The notes: generated from the sequence alone by a model not told the origin. DNA of 64,000 nucleotides from Saururus chinensis (GCA_035235625.1 CP141141.1:38525719-38589718); one strand, 5' to 3'; shown: positions 39,097 to 57,651, numbered from the stretch's first letter. Numbers and translations are program-made.

Positions 39097-40274
39097 TTGG
39101 AAGTTCAGGACAGGCTTGTGATTGGATAATTTGTACTTTGTGTGGTATAAGTGACTAGATTTGTAGTCCATTGTGATTTTAGGCATCAACAGAGCTCCAA
39201 ATGAGTGAGTGTCTGTCTTAGGGTAGAATTTTCTCTGTAATGGCATGGGCCAGGCTTAAGACTCACCTGGGTCTGCACCATCCTGCATTTTTTGTACACA
39301 TAATTCCGATGAAGTGGAGAAATTTTAAAATTGTCATACAAGCATTCACGGGAAATTACTTAAGAAATATTTATTCCACTAAAAAATCATACACGACTAA
39401 AGCGTGATTTTTATAATAAAAAAGTACACTGGACGAACTTGTCTAAAATTTCACCCGTGTTTTATGTGATTATGAAAATATTACCCATCATCGACTGACC
39501 CACCAACTGAATACCTGCTTGAGAATAATGTAATAGGAGTATCATTCATCATTAGTTTTACTCATGACTAAAAATCATGCATGTGCATTAGTCAATGGAC
39601 GTCTCCTCAATTTGACCAAGCTTCGTTGAAACTGGCACATGCTGCAGGCGGCTGAAAAGCTTTCGATCTTATCATGAGGTCCTATTGTTCATCATTATTG
39701 GCTTATATGGGTGGGTTGCTCTAAGGCCCTTCCTCGGCTTGAATGTTGCCAGTTGGGCTCATTCATTGCAAGCTCGATATGTCTCTCTGTAACTTTTAAT
39801 TGAAAGTCCTCTTTAGAAAAAAATACCCATTCATTATGTGGCCTGCTCTTCCTCACGCCACCCTACTCCACCTTGCGACACCAAGCTTCGGCTCACTCCA
39901 TCTCCACCCCTCCCCACAGGTCCTCCACAGCGAGGGCTGGTCTCCTTCTGATGTCAATGACGTGTGTAAGCTTTCCGCTCATCATTGTGTTTCTAATGGT
40001 TTGGCTTGTAACGGTGAAACTTTATTTTGATTTCTTCATTTTGTTACAAGTCAACGATTATGTAGTTGGGTTACTGGATAGTTTTTAACAAAAAATACCT
40101 AATCGTGGGTAAAGGGAGATTATTACAGGATATTTAAAGGAATAAAATATTATATATTCTTGTCACGGATAATTTTATTAGGAAAGGACAAAAACTACAA
40201 AGGATTAAATTATCATTCTTATTTAAACTAATTTATAATAAAAAAATCCTTCTTATTTCTTTCTCCCTCTCTTT
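39097..40274. other. CRK-B 3' flank and intergenic sequence
   Basis: 39630-39730 (AAGCTTTCGATCT ... TATTGTTCATCATTATTGG) matches the CRK-C 3' flank at 50310-50400, but sits about 480 bp further from the stop codon. The intervening 39250-39630 is AT-rich and unique here. No other gene is seen, and small frames are not convincing. Confidence 0.55.
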
Positions 40275-40282
40275 TATATCCC

Positions 40283-40902
40283 TAAAGGTGTTAAAGTGCA
40301 CTCGTAAGCTCGACTCAATTTGTATTTGATTCGGCTCGAGTTCAAGCTCGAACTCAAAATTAGTTAAACTAAGCTCAATCACAACGATGTTCGTTCCTCA
40401 GCTTGAAGTTCGAGAAAGTTTGTATTCATAGTATATATATATATATATATATTTCATGTCTTCTCATTTCAACTCCTTTCATAATATGCATAATTATGCA
40501 CTTTTTTCATATATGATATAAGTAAAACAAATCACATAAGAATTAGTATCATTTTTTGACTTCTATAAATTTAAACTAATTAGAACATATATATAATAAT
40601 CTTTTCATCCTATATTAATAGTGTGGGATTAAAAAATTAATATAACTAATATTAGTTTATTTGATTTTTTAATCCATGCCTTAAATATAAGCAATGTATA
40701 AATTGGGTTAGTGTTAGGAATCATAATATTACATCTCTCCACTAAAATAATATATTATACAATGATATTATAAACACCGATTACAAAATTAAACTAGCTC
40801 GCAAGCTGAAATAAATCGACTCGAACCCAAAGTTAAAATTTCAAGCTCAAACCAAACCATTCTAAAGCTTGACTCAACTCGACTTACTTGTTAGCACCTC
40901 TA
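40283..40902. mobile_element. Non-autonomous hAT element, 620 bp
   Basis: The ends TAAAGGTGTTAA and, in reverse, TAGAGGTGCTAA are imperfect inverted repeats. The 8 bp duplication is TATATCCC (40275-40282) versus TCTATCCC (40903-40910), one mismatch. Subterminal AGCTCGACTCAA / TTGAGTCAAGCTT-type words are typical of such plant elements. It contains an AT microsatellite (about 40432-40452) and MITE-like sequence near 40615-40680. Confidence 0.8.
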
Positions 40903-41488
40903 TCTATCCCCTCTACCTTGCCATTATCACAATTGATTGTGCACCTCTGGCAATCACGATTGATCTGGCAGTGACAATTTCAAATCTAATTATCACTAGA
41001 TCTAAAACACGGTAGATTTTACTGCAACCATATTTGAAACGGTGTAACTATTTTTTGTCACACAATGGCAGCAAGTACAATTAGAAAGAGGTCAAGATGA
41101 CACAACCAAATTTGAAATAGATTTTTCCATATTACCTGGCCAAATATACAAATATTTTATATTTTCCATATTTTAACACTTAATCCCATATGACATGGTT
41201 TAGGATAAATATACCCTTAGGTCATAAATGAACTCATAATTAAGTTATTATATCATTAATGAATAGTAGAAGGGGGTGGGGGGCATCGTTTTAGTGGGGA
41301 AGTGTCATCGGTGGCAAATTACTGTTGATGGCTCACTGGTGGCAGCTCGCCGGCGGGTGGCTAGAGGCAGTAAAACCCTTATTTCTTCATTTTTTTCCTC
41401 TACAGAAGCTTTTCCAATAGAAAAAAATTGTCCTTTTACCAACGCCGGCAACCCATCCTCTGGCACAATGGACAAAGTGACTTGTAAT

Positions 41489-42203
41489 CATGGAAGGCTG
41501 TATCGATACGGATGAGAGTATCGATGACTACGAGTATGCACCGATGATATGCTTGGTACGCGCCGAAACGGGTATAAACTATTTTATAAACATAAAAAAA
41601 TATTATAACTAATAATATATCATTATAATACTTCTTTAGAGCATAATAAGACCATAGAATGTCGTATCAACCAATACAAGTATTCTAAAATTAATTTATT
41701 TATAACCATACACTATTATGTTTTCCGTCCCATACAAATTATTGTTCATTCTTTCCTATATTAAATACTCTAAAATTAGTTTATTTTAAAAATAAATTAT
41801 ATATTTAATATGAGTCTAAGTTATATATTTAAATAAATATATATTTGTGGAGCACTAAATATAAAAAATAATTATGTAAATTACATGGACCTTATTCATC
41901 CCATATAACTTTAAAAATATTATTTTTAATATAATAAAAATATAAACTTATAAAGAAGTTGGGTTTGAATTGTATTTTTGTTTTTAAGAAAAAAATTTCA
42001 AAATTTTTTTTTTGAAAAAAATAATTTTTAAAATAAAAAAAATAATACATTATTAATACATATCGGCCGTATCGATATGGTACGGCTGATGCGTATCAAC
42101 ATTTTGTGTGGGGGTGTACCACCCCCATACCTGTATCAGTCTCCACCAATACAGGTACATATCAGTCGATACGGGGCCGTATCGACCAATATAGCCTTCC
42201 ATG
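41489..42203. mobile_element. Non-autonomous DNA transposon, 715 bp, hAT-like
   Basis: The ends read CATGGAAGGCTGTATCGATA and, in reverse, CATGGAAGGCTATATTGGTC. Subterminal parts carry many GTATCGATAC-type palindromes. Flanks CTTGTAAT and CTCATAAT share six of eight bases, suggesting an old 8 bp target duplication. No coding sequence. Confidence 0.65.
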
Positions 42204-42436
42204 CTCATAATATGATGTAACTCATATTGCATCAACAATAACATAATATGTCAATAATATATTTTATTCATTAAATAATATGTGTCATATTATGTTAACG
42301 ATAACACACTATGTTATTTGCGCTAGTGACCCATAATAAGATGTGGCTCATATAACATATATGATAATATGACATTTCAACAACGCTTGTTATTGATAAT
42401 ATGATATGCTTATATCGCATATATGATATATAACGT

Positions 42437-42640
42437 ATGAAAAATTTCTAAATTCTTGAAGTCGACCACGTAGAAATTAAAGTGTTAGACCCCTTAACCT
42501 TTTTGTAAGAATAACTTACTTAATAGTTAAAATTTGTAGTTGAGATCTATATTGATAGAAATTAGACAAAAATAGCTTCAAAACGCAACCAATAATGCGT
42601 GAATAAGCAAGGGACCAGGTGAGATGGACATACTGTATCT
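42437..42640 (+). mobile_element. 5' fragment of the LTR family seen at 33822 and 13911
   Basis: This stretch aligns with positions about 20-220 of the 33822-35901 LTR: GACCACGTAGAAA, CCCCTTAACC, AGAAATTAGACA and ACCAATAATG occur in the same order. The exact TGTAATAT start is missing and the rest of the element is absent. Confidence 0.65.
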
Positions 42641-44800
42641 AAAAAAAATAATAGGATTATTTTAATCAAGGAAACATAAATACTTTTAAAACGTGGGAAT
42701 GGGTGATAGAAAGAATCTTGACTTTTAAGGCAGGGGAATTAGAATGAGTACTGGCATTGGGTGCAAGTCTCGTTCAATAACGTAACCGTTTTGTTTTTAT
42801 TGTTGTTGTTGCAACTCTCACAGGTCACCCTCTCCACAGACGGTATACGCCACATATATGTCAACAAAAGACTTCATATGCCACAAAGAATTAAGTATTA
42901 CTCTTCTTATATAGCCTAGGCCAGAGACGCACTCATGGTGTGTAGTTTGAGATGTGATTAGCTGAAACTTGACTATAACTCCTTTCGTTTTACTTCAGTA
43001 ACTCCATTTGGTAAAAAGTGTTCCATATTTAAGTGGTTAAATACTTAAAAAAAGTATATATTTCCTTCGTTTTAATGTGGGTTTTATTATTTAATAAAAG
43101 TTATTATTATTTAAATATAACTATTAATATTAGATAGAGAGAATATTTCAGCCATTTTTTACTTTGGATACCCAAAACTAGTGATGTACACACTAGTGCA
43201 TTGCTCCTATACATGAAGTGTGCATTTACATTAGATCCATGTGTATTATTGAATTTGGTGAAGTTTCACGAGCTGATAACGTCTCGTTTTGTTATTTCGT
43301 CTAAAGTCGTATAAAAGCGCTTGGGTGATAGTGCAGCCGAAAAAATAGTCCACATAAACTAACTTAATCATTTTTTGCCGGCCGTAGACTTTGTTGTAGC
43401 ACGTATCTTGTGTTGGAGTCCTCACGCAGCTAATCAAACAGCCAATCTCAGAAAAACAAATCGTTCGTTTCTGGAAATAATACTTTCTAATTGTGGGCCG
43501 CTTTTTCTCCTTTCAACATGAAGCTGCCAATTTACAATTAAATTTTTTTGTTGAACATGATCATTTTCGCTTGTACTTAAGCAAATTTGTTATCTTCTAA
43601 GTGGACCAATTTACAGCAGACCCCAAATACGACCACTCAATCTTGTATGATGATAACCTGTGTGTCCCACCAGCTTTGTGCACTCGGCTTAAGTCGCATT
43701 TGGGAGGCTCTGTCAAGTGGCAAAGCACTTTCCCACCAACCAAATTTTCTTCGAAAGTAAAAAAAAAAATCAATTTTTTTTTCTTTATATAACATATTAT
43801 ATTAAAAAAGAAATATAAATTTCTCCTTTAAAGTATCACCCAAACGGCCCCTTAAAACCCCAACCCCCCTCCCCCTCCTATTTCTCCCTCTCAAAAGCTT
43901 CATCTTCCTTTATCAAAAGTAAATATATGATTTTAAATAGCAAAACACTTTATTTTTTTTAATTTATTATTATTTGTAATAGCAAATCAAAAGATTCATA
44001 CCGAAGATGAAGATCAATGCCATTTTCGGTATCATTGCTGATTCTTGGATCTCAATTCAGCTCCTTTTTTAAACATTAGGTTTCCATTTTCAGGTGTTAA
44101 AGGGTGGAATTGTGGAAAGGTACCAAATGAAAAGGAGACTCGCGGAAAGCTGACCCTTGGCCTTAACTTCTCGAAAATGATTCGGGACCAGCGAGCGTGA
44201 TCAGGTCTCATGAAGAGGTGTTAACTGGAAGTAGGGAAATAGGAAACCTGCTCATCCGGTTACTTAGAGGGATAAAATTACATAAATATGTGTCAAGTTG
44301 GGGTAAAAATTTTAATTTTTACCTACCCACCGGTGCATTCAAAGGGTAATCTATTCCCTCTTCCTTTCCCCGGACCATGATGCTTCTCCTGTGTCTCCAC
44401 TCCACTACTCCGCCTCTACCTCAGGCCTCCGACCTTCAGCCACTCCTCTTTCTTCGGCCTCCACGAGATAAAAATTTCACTAATACAAAAATATAAGAAA
44501 TAAACTCAACCGGTACCCAGTTGTCACTACTCTTACATATCAATCTCTTAATGTTTGTCCTCTTAAATTATAAATTATTTAGATGTTAAATTTTTATCAA
44601 TTTTGCCTCAATTTTGGCCTAGAATCATGTTATTTGGGATAATAAGAAATGTGTTACCCAATGAAAAATATTATTTTGGGTTGGTTATATATTGGGTATT
44701 ACGTAGTTTCTGCTAGTAAGATTTTTTGGGTAACTGGAAAATTGAATCACTGAAAAACTAGAAAAGTAAAAAACTGGATTATTGATATGATAAGTTTACA
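42641..44800. other. Intergenic sequence without a recognised gene
   Basis: Partial Stowaway-like ends are present (CTCCTTTCGTTTTACTTCAG near 42979, CCTTCGTTTTAATGTGGG near 43065). The rest is unique or diverged AT-rich sequence with short frames only. Confidence 0.4.
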
Positions 44801-45200
44801 AGTGCAGCATATACCCTGTTCTACATTAAGGTCAATGAGATACACGAATTTTGTAAGGGTAATTCAATTGAAACCTCCACACTCAAGGATTCCCACATAA
44901 TGACAAAAGAAAAAGTAAGTACTCTTGCACAGCGAATAAAAGATAAAGATTAAGTGCGGTAAATGTAAGGGGTATGGGCATAACAAAGCTACTTGTAAGT
45001 TCCTAGTTGGGCATCATGATGGCAATGACAATGAAGACAAGAGTATAATACATATAAGAGAACCTCCAATAGTCAGAAATCATAAAGAAAAGATACAAGT
45101 GGCCAATAAGAAAATGACAAGTACACCTAGAAAGTTCGGGCCTACACCTAAACGAGCGAAGTTGATGAACTCAGGCAGTCATAGTGTAGAAGATATGTGA
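44800..45200 (+). mobile_element. Mutator-like (MULE) transposase C-terminal remnant
   Basis: A plus-strand frame gives KCGKCKGYGHNKATCK, a CCHC zinc knuckle of the form C-X2-C-X4-H-X4-C with the GHNKxTC signature of plant MULE transposase tails. It is followed by a charged, low-complexity tail to about 45200. An in-frame stop stands one codon before the knuckle, and no transposase core or SWIM domain was recognised upstream. It is an isolated, inactive fragment. Confidence 0.6.
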
Positions 45201-47351
45201 TAACCTTCCAACATGAATGTTGGAGGTGATAGTTTCCAATATTTCAGTTCAGAGTTTGAAATATGATATATGTTTAGAGATAAATGTAATTTTGTGGATA
45301 TGAAAGGTATACATAAGCAATTTTTTATTTATATTACTTGTATGCAGTGATTCATAGTTCATTCATTTTGTATTTCACATACACAAAGGATTTTTCAGAC
45401 CTCAATTGTATACAAATCCCTGGTTCTCTATCAATGATATTTATATTTGCAAGTTGCATGAGTTTTTGTTACAGTATAAACATCAGTTTATCATGTTTGA
45501 CAGTTTTTTAGGTTTTTTAGTTTTCTCGTTTTCGAGTTTCTAGTTTCCAGTTATCCAATTTTCATTGCCGATGTAGGCATATATATAGGGTACAACCCAT
45601 TTTGTTCATATGTTGTTTCCAAAATTGCTCATTTGTGTGATAGGGAAAAGAACATAACAAGAAATATATTTCTATTTGTATTTTGAATAGAACAAAAAAG
45701 AACATTTTGAATCCACATATCTACCCAAAGTTAGGTCTGCAGAGCATAAGCTCAAAACATTGCACTAAGTTCTATTACAAAGAAGGAAACGTCTATTCCC
45801 AAAATAAATATCAGAATTCTTCCTTTGAGGAAAAACACATAAAAGAAACTTGGGAGCACCAGGAAGCCCAGACTTGAGCTTAGCTATCATGCGATCAACC
45901 CTCACAGTAGGTGGGTCACGTCTCAATTGAGGATCTTTCAGCGCAAATTAAAAGGAATTGTCATAGACCAATCTGCATGTAGTCTCCACAGGTAGTTCTC
46001 AATATCACATCTGAATGTATACCTTAATTTATTTTAATATATAACCTTGAACTGAAACTTGGTGTACATGGCCATGTTGTGAAGGTTAAGTTGAAGCCTG
46101 ACTTTGTCCTTGAACTGTTGACCAATTTCTATCGCTAATTAATCAGAAACATTCCCTAATTACACCCCAAAATTATTATTTACATAGGGATCCTCACCAT
46201 TAATGTCTATTTTGTAGGCCAAACTTGGGGGTTCTTCATCATGTCTCAATCTCTTTTTCTTATCACCACTTATATTCTTCCTGAAAATTACAAGTGTTAA
46301 TTATTAAATTAGAAACTGTCAAACTATAACACTGCCAAATTAAAAAATTGACAAACCGAAAATAAAATTACTTACATCATTTTAACTAATGTATCTGGAA
46401 TTTATATTTGTGGACTATCCGTGGTTTCCACTTTTTCATCAAAAGAGTCAGTTGACTACAATTGTTTCCATTTGATCTACATAATCTAACACAATATATT
46501 TTGTATTAATGGTCTCATACATCTACATATGTTTATAAGTTTTAACGTAAGTAAGTCTACTTTGGTAAATAGAAGATACTTGCTCACATTTTGATTATTT
46601 CACTAAAGTAAGAGTCAATTCCTCAAAATTATACTTTCCTTCCTACTTCCGTTTTTAAAGATTTTAACACACAAACAACCCCACCCCTTAGTCTTAGTCA
46701 TGCCCACTGTTCAGGGTACACGGATTCTTAACCTATTATCTTCCACACACAAATTGTGAATCCTGGCGACTACAAAGACCTGCCTGGGTAGTCCATCCAC
46801 ACACACAAAACCACGCGCCTGCCTAGCAAACAAAAGGGTCCCACCTAGTCCATTGTAGCGGCGGAGTGCGGCAACCGGCACGCCGGGGAGGAGAGCAGGC
46901 CATCCGATCAGAGTAGACGGAAGTGGACTCATAGAGAAGATCAGAATGCTCTAGAAAGAAAGATATGTGGCTAGTCCAGGCCTTCGGTTGCGTTGTTCCA
47001 GCCCCCCAATCTTGTCACTGTCGCTCCTAGTCCCAGTCGAAGGCCCACGCGCCATTTTGTTTGCAGTTTGCACACATTTCTCTTTGACTTGCAATATTCC
47101 GCACTTCATTTTTTTCTACTTCCTGCGAACTTTTCACGGCAGGAAACTCTGCCGCAGAATTAACCAGAACACAAATGACATGGTCTTTGCGAATCTGTCA
47201 TCTTCTGCGTGGTCTGACACACTATAACACCAGAACCAACCGGCCTCTTCTCCATGTCCCTCCCAACGTGCCTCTCCCACTTCCTCCTCCCTCCCTCTTG
47301 GCAGCTTCATCCGCCGACGAACGAAAAACTAAAAAGCCCACAAGTGAACGG
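45201..47351. other. Intergenic sequence and CRK-C upstream region
   Basis: No gene is recognised. From about 46680 base composition shifts to GC-richer, leading into the CRK-C promoter zone. A TTGACT (W-box type) lies near 47087, but no clear TATA box was found. The open frame upstream of 47352 is continuous with exon 1 and probably untranslated. Confidence 0.4.
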
Positions 47352-50235
<2,884 letters not shown>

Positions 50236-51479
50236 AGAACTAGTGGGTGGAATTTTGTCAAAGCACAGATGAAATTGGTACATGATGCGAGGGACCAAGT
50301 CCAGCAATTTTAAGCTTTCGATCTCGTGGGTTGAAGAAGATGAGCTGGCCATCAAAATCATAGTTATTGTTCGTCATTATTGGTGGTTGGGACTGATGCC
50401 CAATGGACCCCAGCTTCCTGCCGCTCTGATTGTAGGCAGGGTGATTTGAAGATTGACTCATTTAATTTGAGGGAGATGGCAGGCATCTATATCTTGTGTA
50501 CAGTTTTGACCACATCCATATCTACAATTACAGACTGATTCAAGAGAGTTGGGTTCATTAAGTACGATTGTGTATAAGTTTTTCATATTAATTACTTGTG
50601 TTAATTTGTTTAGATGCGGCTTTTCAACCTGGAATTCCGTACTCCTTATCCATCTATTACTCATTTCAACTTGGATAAACTTATCCTTTTCGTTAAGGTC
50701 TGCCCTGTAGAATGATTGCCTGGTTTTATTCGTGATGGGAATGTGTTCACTGTTTGCAACGATGGGCAAAGTTAGGCATAACAAATCATCATATAATAAT
50801 GTGTGCTTCAGAAGTTCACACACATTTGATCTGTGTGAAAGCAAAGCCTATAATGTGGATGATTCCCTATTGGCGTTGACTTGATCCAGATGTCATGCTG
50901 TGCCAACTTTTATCCTATTGAATTTGGTGGGTCACAAGTTTTTGTCAAACATGTTTATGCAGTTGCAGCAAACTTATCTACATCACACAAAGATAGATTA
51001 GCTAAAATAACAGTATTCTAGTTGCGGTCACCTGAGGATGGTTGCAGATCTTGCAGACTTTGTCCATTTTATAGAATAAAATCTGTCATAAGAAGTCCTG
51101 CATTCACCAGGCAGGACTCCAATAAATCTATTTTAAGATTTGTTTTCAAATGATTCATGAAAGAGAGTTCTCACTCAACATGGCTATTTCAAAATTGTTT
51201 TCAAGAGATGATTCTTTAAAAGAGATTCGCGCTATTTGATCGCGTGTTGTTTATAGGTAAGACTCGCACCCGTTTGTTTGTTTGTTTTTATTTAAAGTGG
51301 GAGGCCGGGGAAGCTTGGAATGACCGACCTCTGCTTCTCAGCCATTGGATCATCTCATCAACACCACCCAAGTCCCCTCTTATTCCTTTCCTTTCCCTCA
51401 GCTCCCCCCGAAAACCAATCTTAAGTCCCACGACCGAGGGAGCACTTATCAACAGCCAGAAAAGACTGAAAGTAGGGGT
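50236..51479. other. CRK-C 3' flank and intergenic sequence
   Basis: 50300-50410 is homologous to 39635-39730 downstream of CRK-B. The remainder holds no convincing frame. It is probably 3' UTR, then unique intergenic DNA. Confidence 0.5.
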
Positions 51480-51487
51480 GTCAAAAC

Positions 51488-53367
51488 CAATGTTTTAAAA
51501 CCCGGCCCGGACCCCGACCCGGATTAGTGGCTGGGCTGGGTCGACCCGGTTGAACCGTGGGTCGACCCGGGTTGACCCGGGTGATGACGTCATCATACAA
51601 AAAAAATTTGCAAGAATTTCCCCGTAACACTAAAATAAATTTAGTTAAACCTGCTTCAAAATCTTATTTAAACCTATTTAACCATTCAAAATATTGTTCG
51701 TTTCAACCACATCTAAACCTACACTACTCATTCAACTCATACTTTTATCATAATTAAACACATAAACAAACATTTATAGTTTCAAATCATAAAAAATCAT
51801 CTACTTTTCACTTCATAATCCATTAGTCCAAATTAAACAACAATTCATTGTCCACACCAATGTTCACCAAACATAAGTAGATAACTCAAATCACACAAAA
51901 TTCCTTTAAATGAAAAATCTTAATCTTCAACTTCAAATTCCAAATTCCAAATTTCTAAATGTCAAAACCATCAAACTTTGCATTCTTCTTCCAAATTCCC
52001 TACAAAAAATATTACATATTAATATAGTAAAAGAAATAAAATACTAAATAAATTACAAGTCATATATAAACATTACCATGCTATAGATGCAATAGCACTA
52101 CGTGTGTTCCCTAAAGATGCACTTGGGGCTGCTTCCATAGACGCACTAGCACGAGAAGACCCCGACCATGATGTCATTGTATATACACCTGTAAAAACTA
52201 TTACAAGATAAAAATAATCAATCAAACAATTATTTAAAAACACAACTGATAATACACCTTCCAAATTTTTTTGGCACAAACTAATTACAAGTTTAGTAAT
52301 TACCTAATATAAACAATAAATAAATGCCGGCCAAAATAAATCAACAGTGAAAATGAATTGGCAGTTTTATCGTTTGTAATTTTCAAATAAACAATTATTT
52401 GAAAATGAATCACGGTTTCAGTAGTAATTCCGTTAACTTAGCATTATAAAGATCTTCAATTAAATGTTCAGCTGCTGAAATTACTACTGGAAGCCAGCAA
52501 TAATCACAAAAAAAACCAAATTCGCATTCCAAACAGGGAAGGCGTTACCAGATAGCACATGCACAGGGAGACCAACTCTAAAAAGCATTTTAGCTACTCC
52601 AGATGACAAAAAATAGAAAAAAACGAAGCGGAGGCTCAGTTCGGAAATCAGGGACTTCAGTTCGGAACTTCGGATTCAAGCAACAAATTTCGGTAGAAGA
52701 AGTCGAAACAAGGAAAGGAACCAAATTTCGGTAGAAGAAGACGCAAAAAATGCAAATACCTGCTTTTCGGCAGTAGAGACGCCGGGAAAGAAGCAGAGAC
52801 GATGCTCCTTCTGGAAAAGAAAATGCCGACGGCCGGAGATCGAAGTTAGGGTTTTGGCTCCGGACCCTTCTCGGAAACTTCTGCCGGGGAAGGAGCCAAC
52901 GCTGTGGAAGCCGGAGACGGATTTTAGACAGAGACGAAGCCGCTGCCCAAATCGCCCAAATTTCCCCACCGGCCGCGACTGTGAGATTCAATCGGCTGTG
53001 GAACGGCGCCGGAGAAGATGAGATCACCGGACGGCCGGAGAAGATGAGATCGCCTTTATCAATGGTGGCGGTGCCCCAACTTTCGGCCGGCCGCCGAGCT
53101 CCAGATCGCCAGTTGCCACTGTGCACAAATCAAAATGGAAGATGAACAACGCCCGAGCCCCGAGCCCGACGCTTCGACTCGACGATATTTAAAAAAAAAA
53201 AAACCGGACCGGACCGGAACACCGGGTTTGCGGTTTAACCGGCCGGGTCACGCTGACCCGGCCGGGTTAACCCAACCCGGATTTTCACTCGAACCGGCCC
53301 GTTTTTAACACCGGGTCCGGTTGAACCCGGTCGGACCGGCCGGTCCGGTCCGGTTTTTAAAACACTG
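51488..53367 (-). mobile_element. hAT element, 1,880 bp, with a perfect 8 bp target duplication
   Basis: GTCAAAAC flanks both sides exactly (51480-51487, 53368-53375). The ends CAATGTTTTAAAACCCGGCC and, in reverse, CAGTGTTTTAAAAACCGGAC are inverted repeats. The subterminal regions are dense in CCGGCCCGG/GACCCGG words. On the minus strand a short frame near 52280-52080 (TMTSWSGSSRASAS) resembles the Ser/Ala-rich start of plant hAT transposases, but no catalytic or dimerisation region follows. It is therefore probably a deletion derivative. A GC-rich leader-like region lies at 52600-53150. Confidence 0.88.
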
Positions 53368-53546
53368 GTCAAAACTTAACCTGACCTGCCAAACTTACCC
53401 CTAACCTGACCTTATTAACATTAGGGTTAGAGAGTATGGATGACAAATGGACCCCGTTAATAAAAGAATTGGGTTGGCTATTTATCAGCATAAACCCGCA
53501 TAACATGTTTAGTCTCTTTTCTGTCGATTAGTATGCAACTCTATCG

Positions 53547-53656
53547 TACTCCATCCGTCTTATATTAATGGTTTTATTTAATTTTTTAAAATAAATTAAA
53601 ATTAATTTATTTTGAAAAACTAAATAAAATTATTAATACGAGATAGAAAGAGTGTA
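53547..53656. mobile_element. Stowaway-type MITE, about 110 bp
   Basis: The ends are TACTCCATCCGTCTTATATT and, in reverse, TACACTCTTTCTATCTCGTA. They are flanked by or include TA target dinucleotides and nearly complementary along their length (GTTTTATTTA...TAAATAAAAT). This is the CTCC-TCCGT end type of plant Tc1/mariner-derived MITEs. Confidence 0.75.
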
Positions 53657-54790
53657 ATATATTTTCAAATTGAATGCCAATTGATGCTTAAAAATTCTAT
53701 TTTTCTTAGAAAAATGCATATAGAATTTTTTTTATGGTATTGAATTTGTAACTTATATATTTTGTTTAGTTTTCTCGGCTAGTGACATTGAGATGTTGCT
53801 CCTAATCTTACATTCTTTGGATTGTTACGATACCGTTAGGCTTGTTATCGATGAGCCCTACAAAACAAGACCCTACATGGGTAGGCTATTTTGCACTTTT
53901 TAATTGGGTCCCGCCCATACGACACACTTCTTAAGGCCAAAACTTTTAATCCCGTTGTCCAATTTGTGTCATTCAAGGCTCGTTATACTCCGTTTTTTTA
54001 GTTCTATCCAATAATTTAAATTTTCTAAAAACTCAAACAATGCTTTATTAGAGGCATAAAATTGTACCGCAAATTCACAGTCATTACAAATGCCTTGTTT
54101 CTGGATGGTCGGCGAGAAGATGGTGTCTACCGCCAGCTTCGCAGCCCTGGAAGCAATCTACTAGATGCTAGAATGGTGAGTCCTCTCCGTGATGGTCGGT
54201 GAGCATATGGTCCTCATTGTCTACTCTATAGTCATCTCTGCTATCTTCTAGAAGGATGGAATAGTTGGCTATGTTTGGATGGGCCTATCGTGGATGATCA
54301 AAACATGCCCTAATAGATGAATGACAACGGTCATTTCATTAAAGGGTAAAATTGGCTTTTTAAACTTTAAAATCATTTTCCTATCTATGCCTCCTAAATG
54401 TACAAATATTATACAAAGCGCTTTTAAAATGTGGCCCATCCAAACATCTTTTATTTTTTCTTTTCTTTCCAAAAAATGATTTTCTTTTTGCTTTAAAGAG
54501 CAAGCCAAACAGGCCCTAAACATAGATGGAATAACATTTATTTAATATTAAAATCTTGCGCTGATTTGAAAGCACTACTTGTATTATGGTGTCAAGAAAA
54601 AATGTTGAAATGCTTTATTAGTGATAATGATTTTGAAATTGCATTTGTTATTATGAATTTTTATATTTCTTTTAAGAAGTTACAAAATAATTATCTAGTA
54701 TTTATTATCCTACTTCTTCTTTAAGTTTTACTCAACTTTTTATAATATTACTATTTTCTTGCCAAATATCAAAATAGTCTTATAATTTAA
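53657..54790. other. Intergenic sequence
   Basis: No gene is recognised. It may include the missing 5' part of the hAT transposase gene that resumes at 54795, but I could not match any of it. Confidence 0.35.
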
Positions 54791-54794
54791 TGCG

Positions 54795-55112
54795 ATTATG
54801 GCCAATGGAAGCAAGATATAATAAATATTAGTGTGAAATTCTATGCTTTTTTGTTTAGGTGTAGTTATGCATCATAGGATGAAGTTAACTCCTGCACTAA
54901 GTTTTGTAGATGATATGCATAGTAAGATAAACATAAATTATAATAGTTTTCGTGAAGATATTAAAAATTCATTACATTCTTTATATGATATATATGAATT
55001 CATGTGTAGTAGTAGAAGGACTACTACTCCAAGTTCTTTGAATATAAATGACCCTTCTTGGTTACTACTTAGTAGAAATAAACAAAAAAAATCATATAAG
55101 TCTAAACAATGA
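54795..55112 (+). pseudogene. hAT transposase fragment, middle part
   Basis: Plus-strand codons read PMEARYNKY-stop-CEILCF, then MLFCLGVVMHHRMKLTPAL, then REDIKNSLHSLYDIYE. This follows the hAT order (M..KYDKYW, LL..AVVLDPR.KL, V...L..LYEEY). The stop replaces the usual Trp, and the DPR motif is degraded to HHR, so it is dead. Its C-terminal partner lies at 60905-61090, separated by about 5.8 kb of LTR sequence. Confidence 0.7.
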
Positions 55113-55491
55113 ATTAATTACATATTTATAAAATAATTTTCTTAATTATTTAATAGAAGAATAATCAAATAACTTTAATGTTTTAGTTTCATAGTTGACA
55201 CATGAACTTAGTGCATTATTTTGTTACTCATCTCCCCATATTTTTTTAGAAATTACAACAAAATAGTTTTAACAAAATTATAACAAATAAACAATGATTT
55301 TTTAGGAACTATAGCGGTGAGTTGAAGGTACATGATAATTGAGCAACAAGAAATGTTTGCATTCATATTCTATCAAGTCTTCACATACTTGTATGCATAA
55401 AATATGTGCGGTATACAACCACCTATGAGCTAAAGTTTATTAGGCTTGCCCTACATCTATACTAGATTTTGATATACATATTGTGACACCC

Positions 55492-57651
<2,160 letters not shown>

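Noticed and set aside
47175..47351. N-terminal extension of CRK-C from the first in-frame ATG
   Set aside because: The 59 extra residues are Pro-rich and basic, would bury the signal peptide, and have no counterpart in CRK-A or CRK-B.
52590..53126. 178-codon minus-strand frame inside the hAT element
   Set aside because: No domain is recognisable. It lies in a GC-rich leader-like region with several overlapping frames and no clear family pattern.
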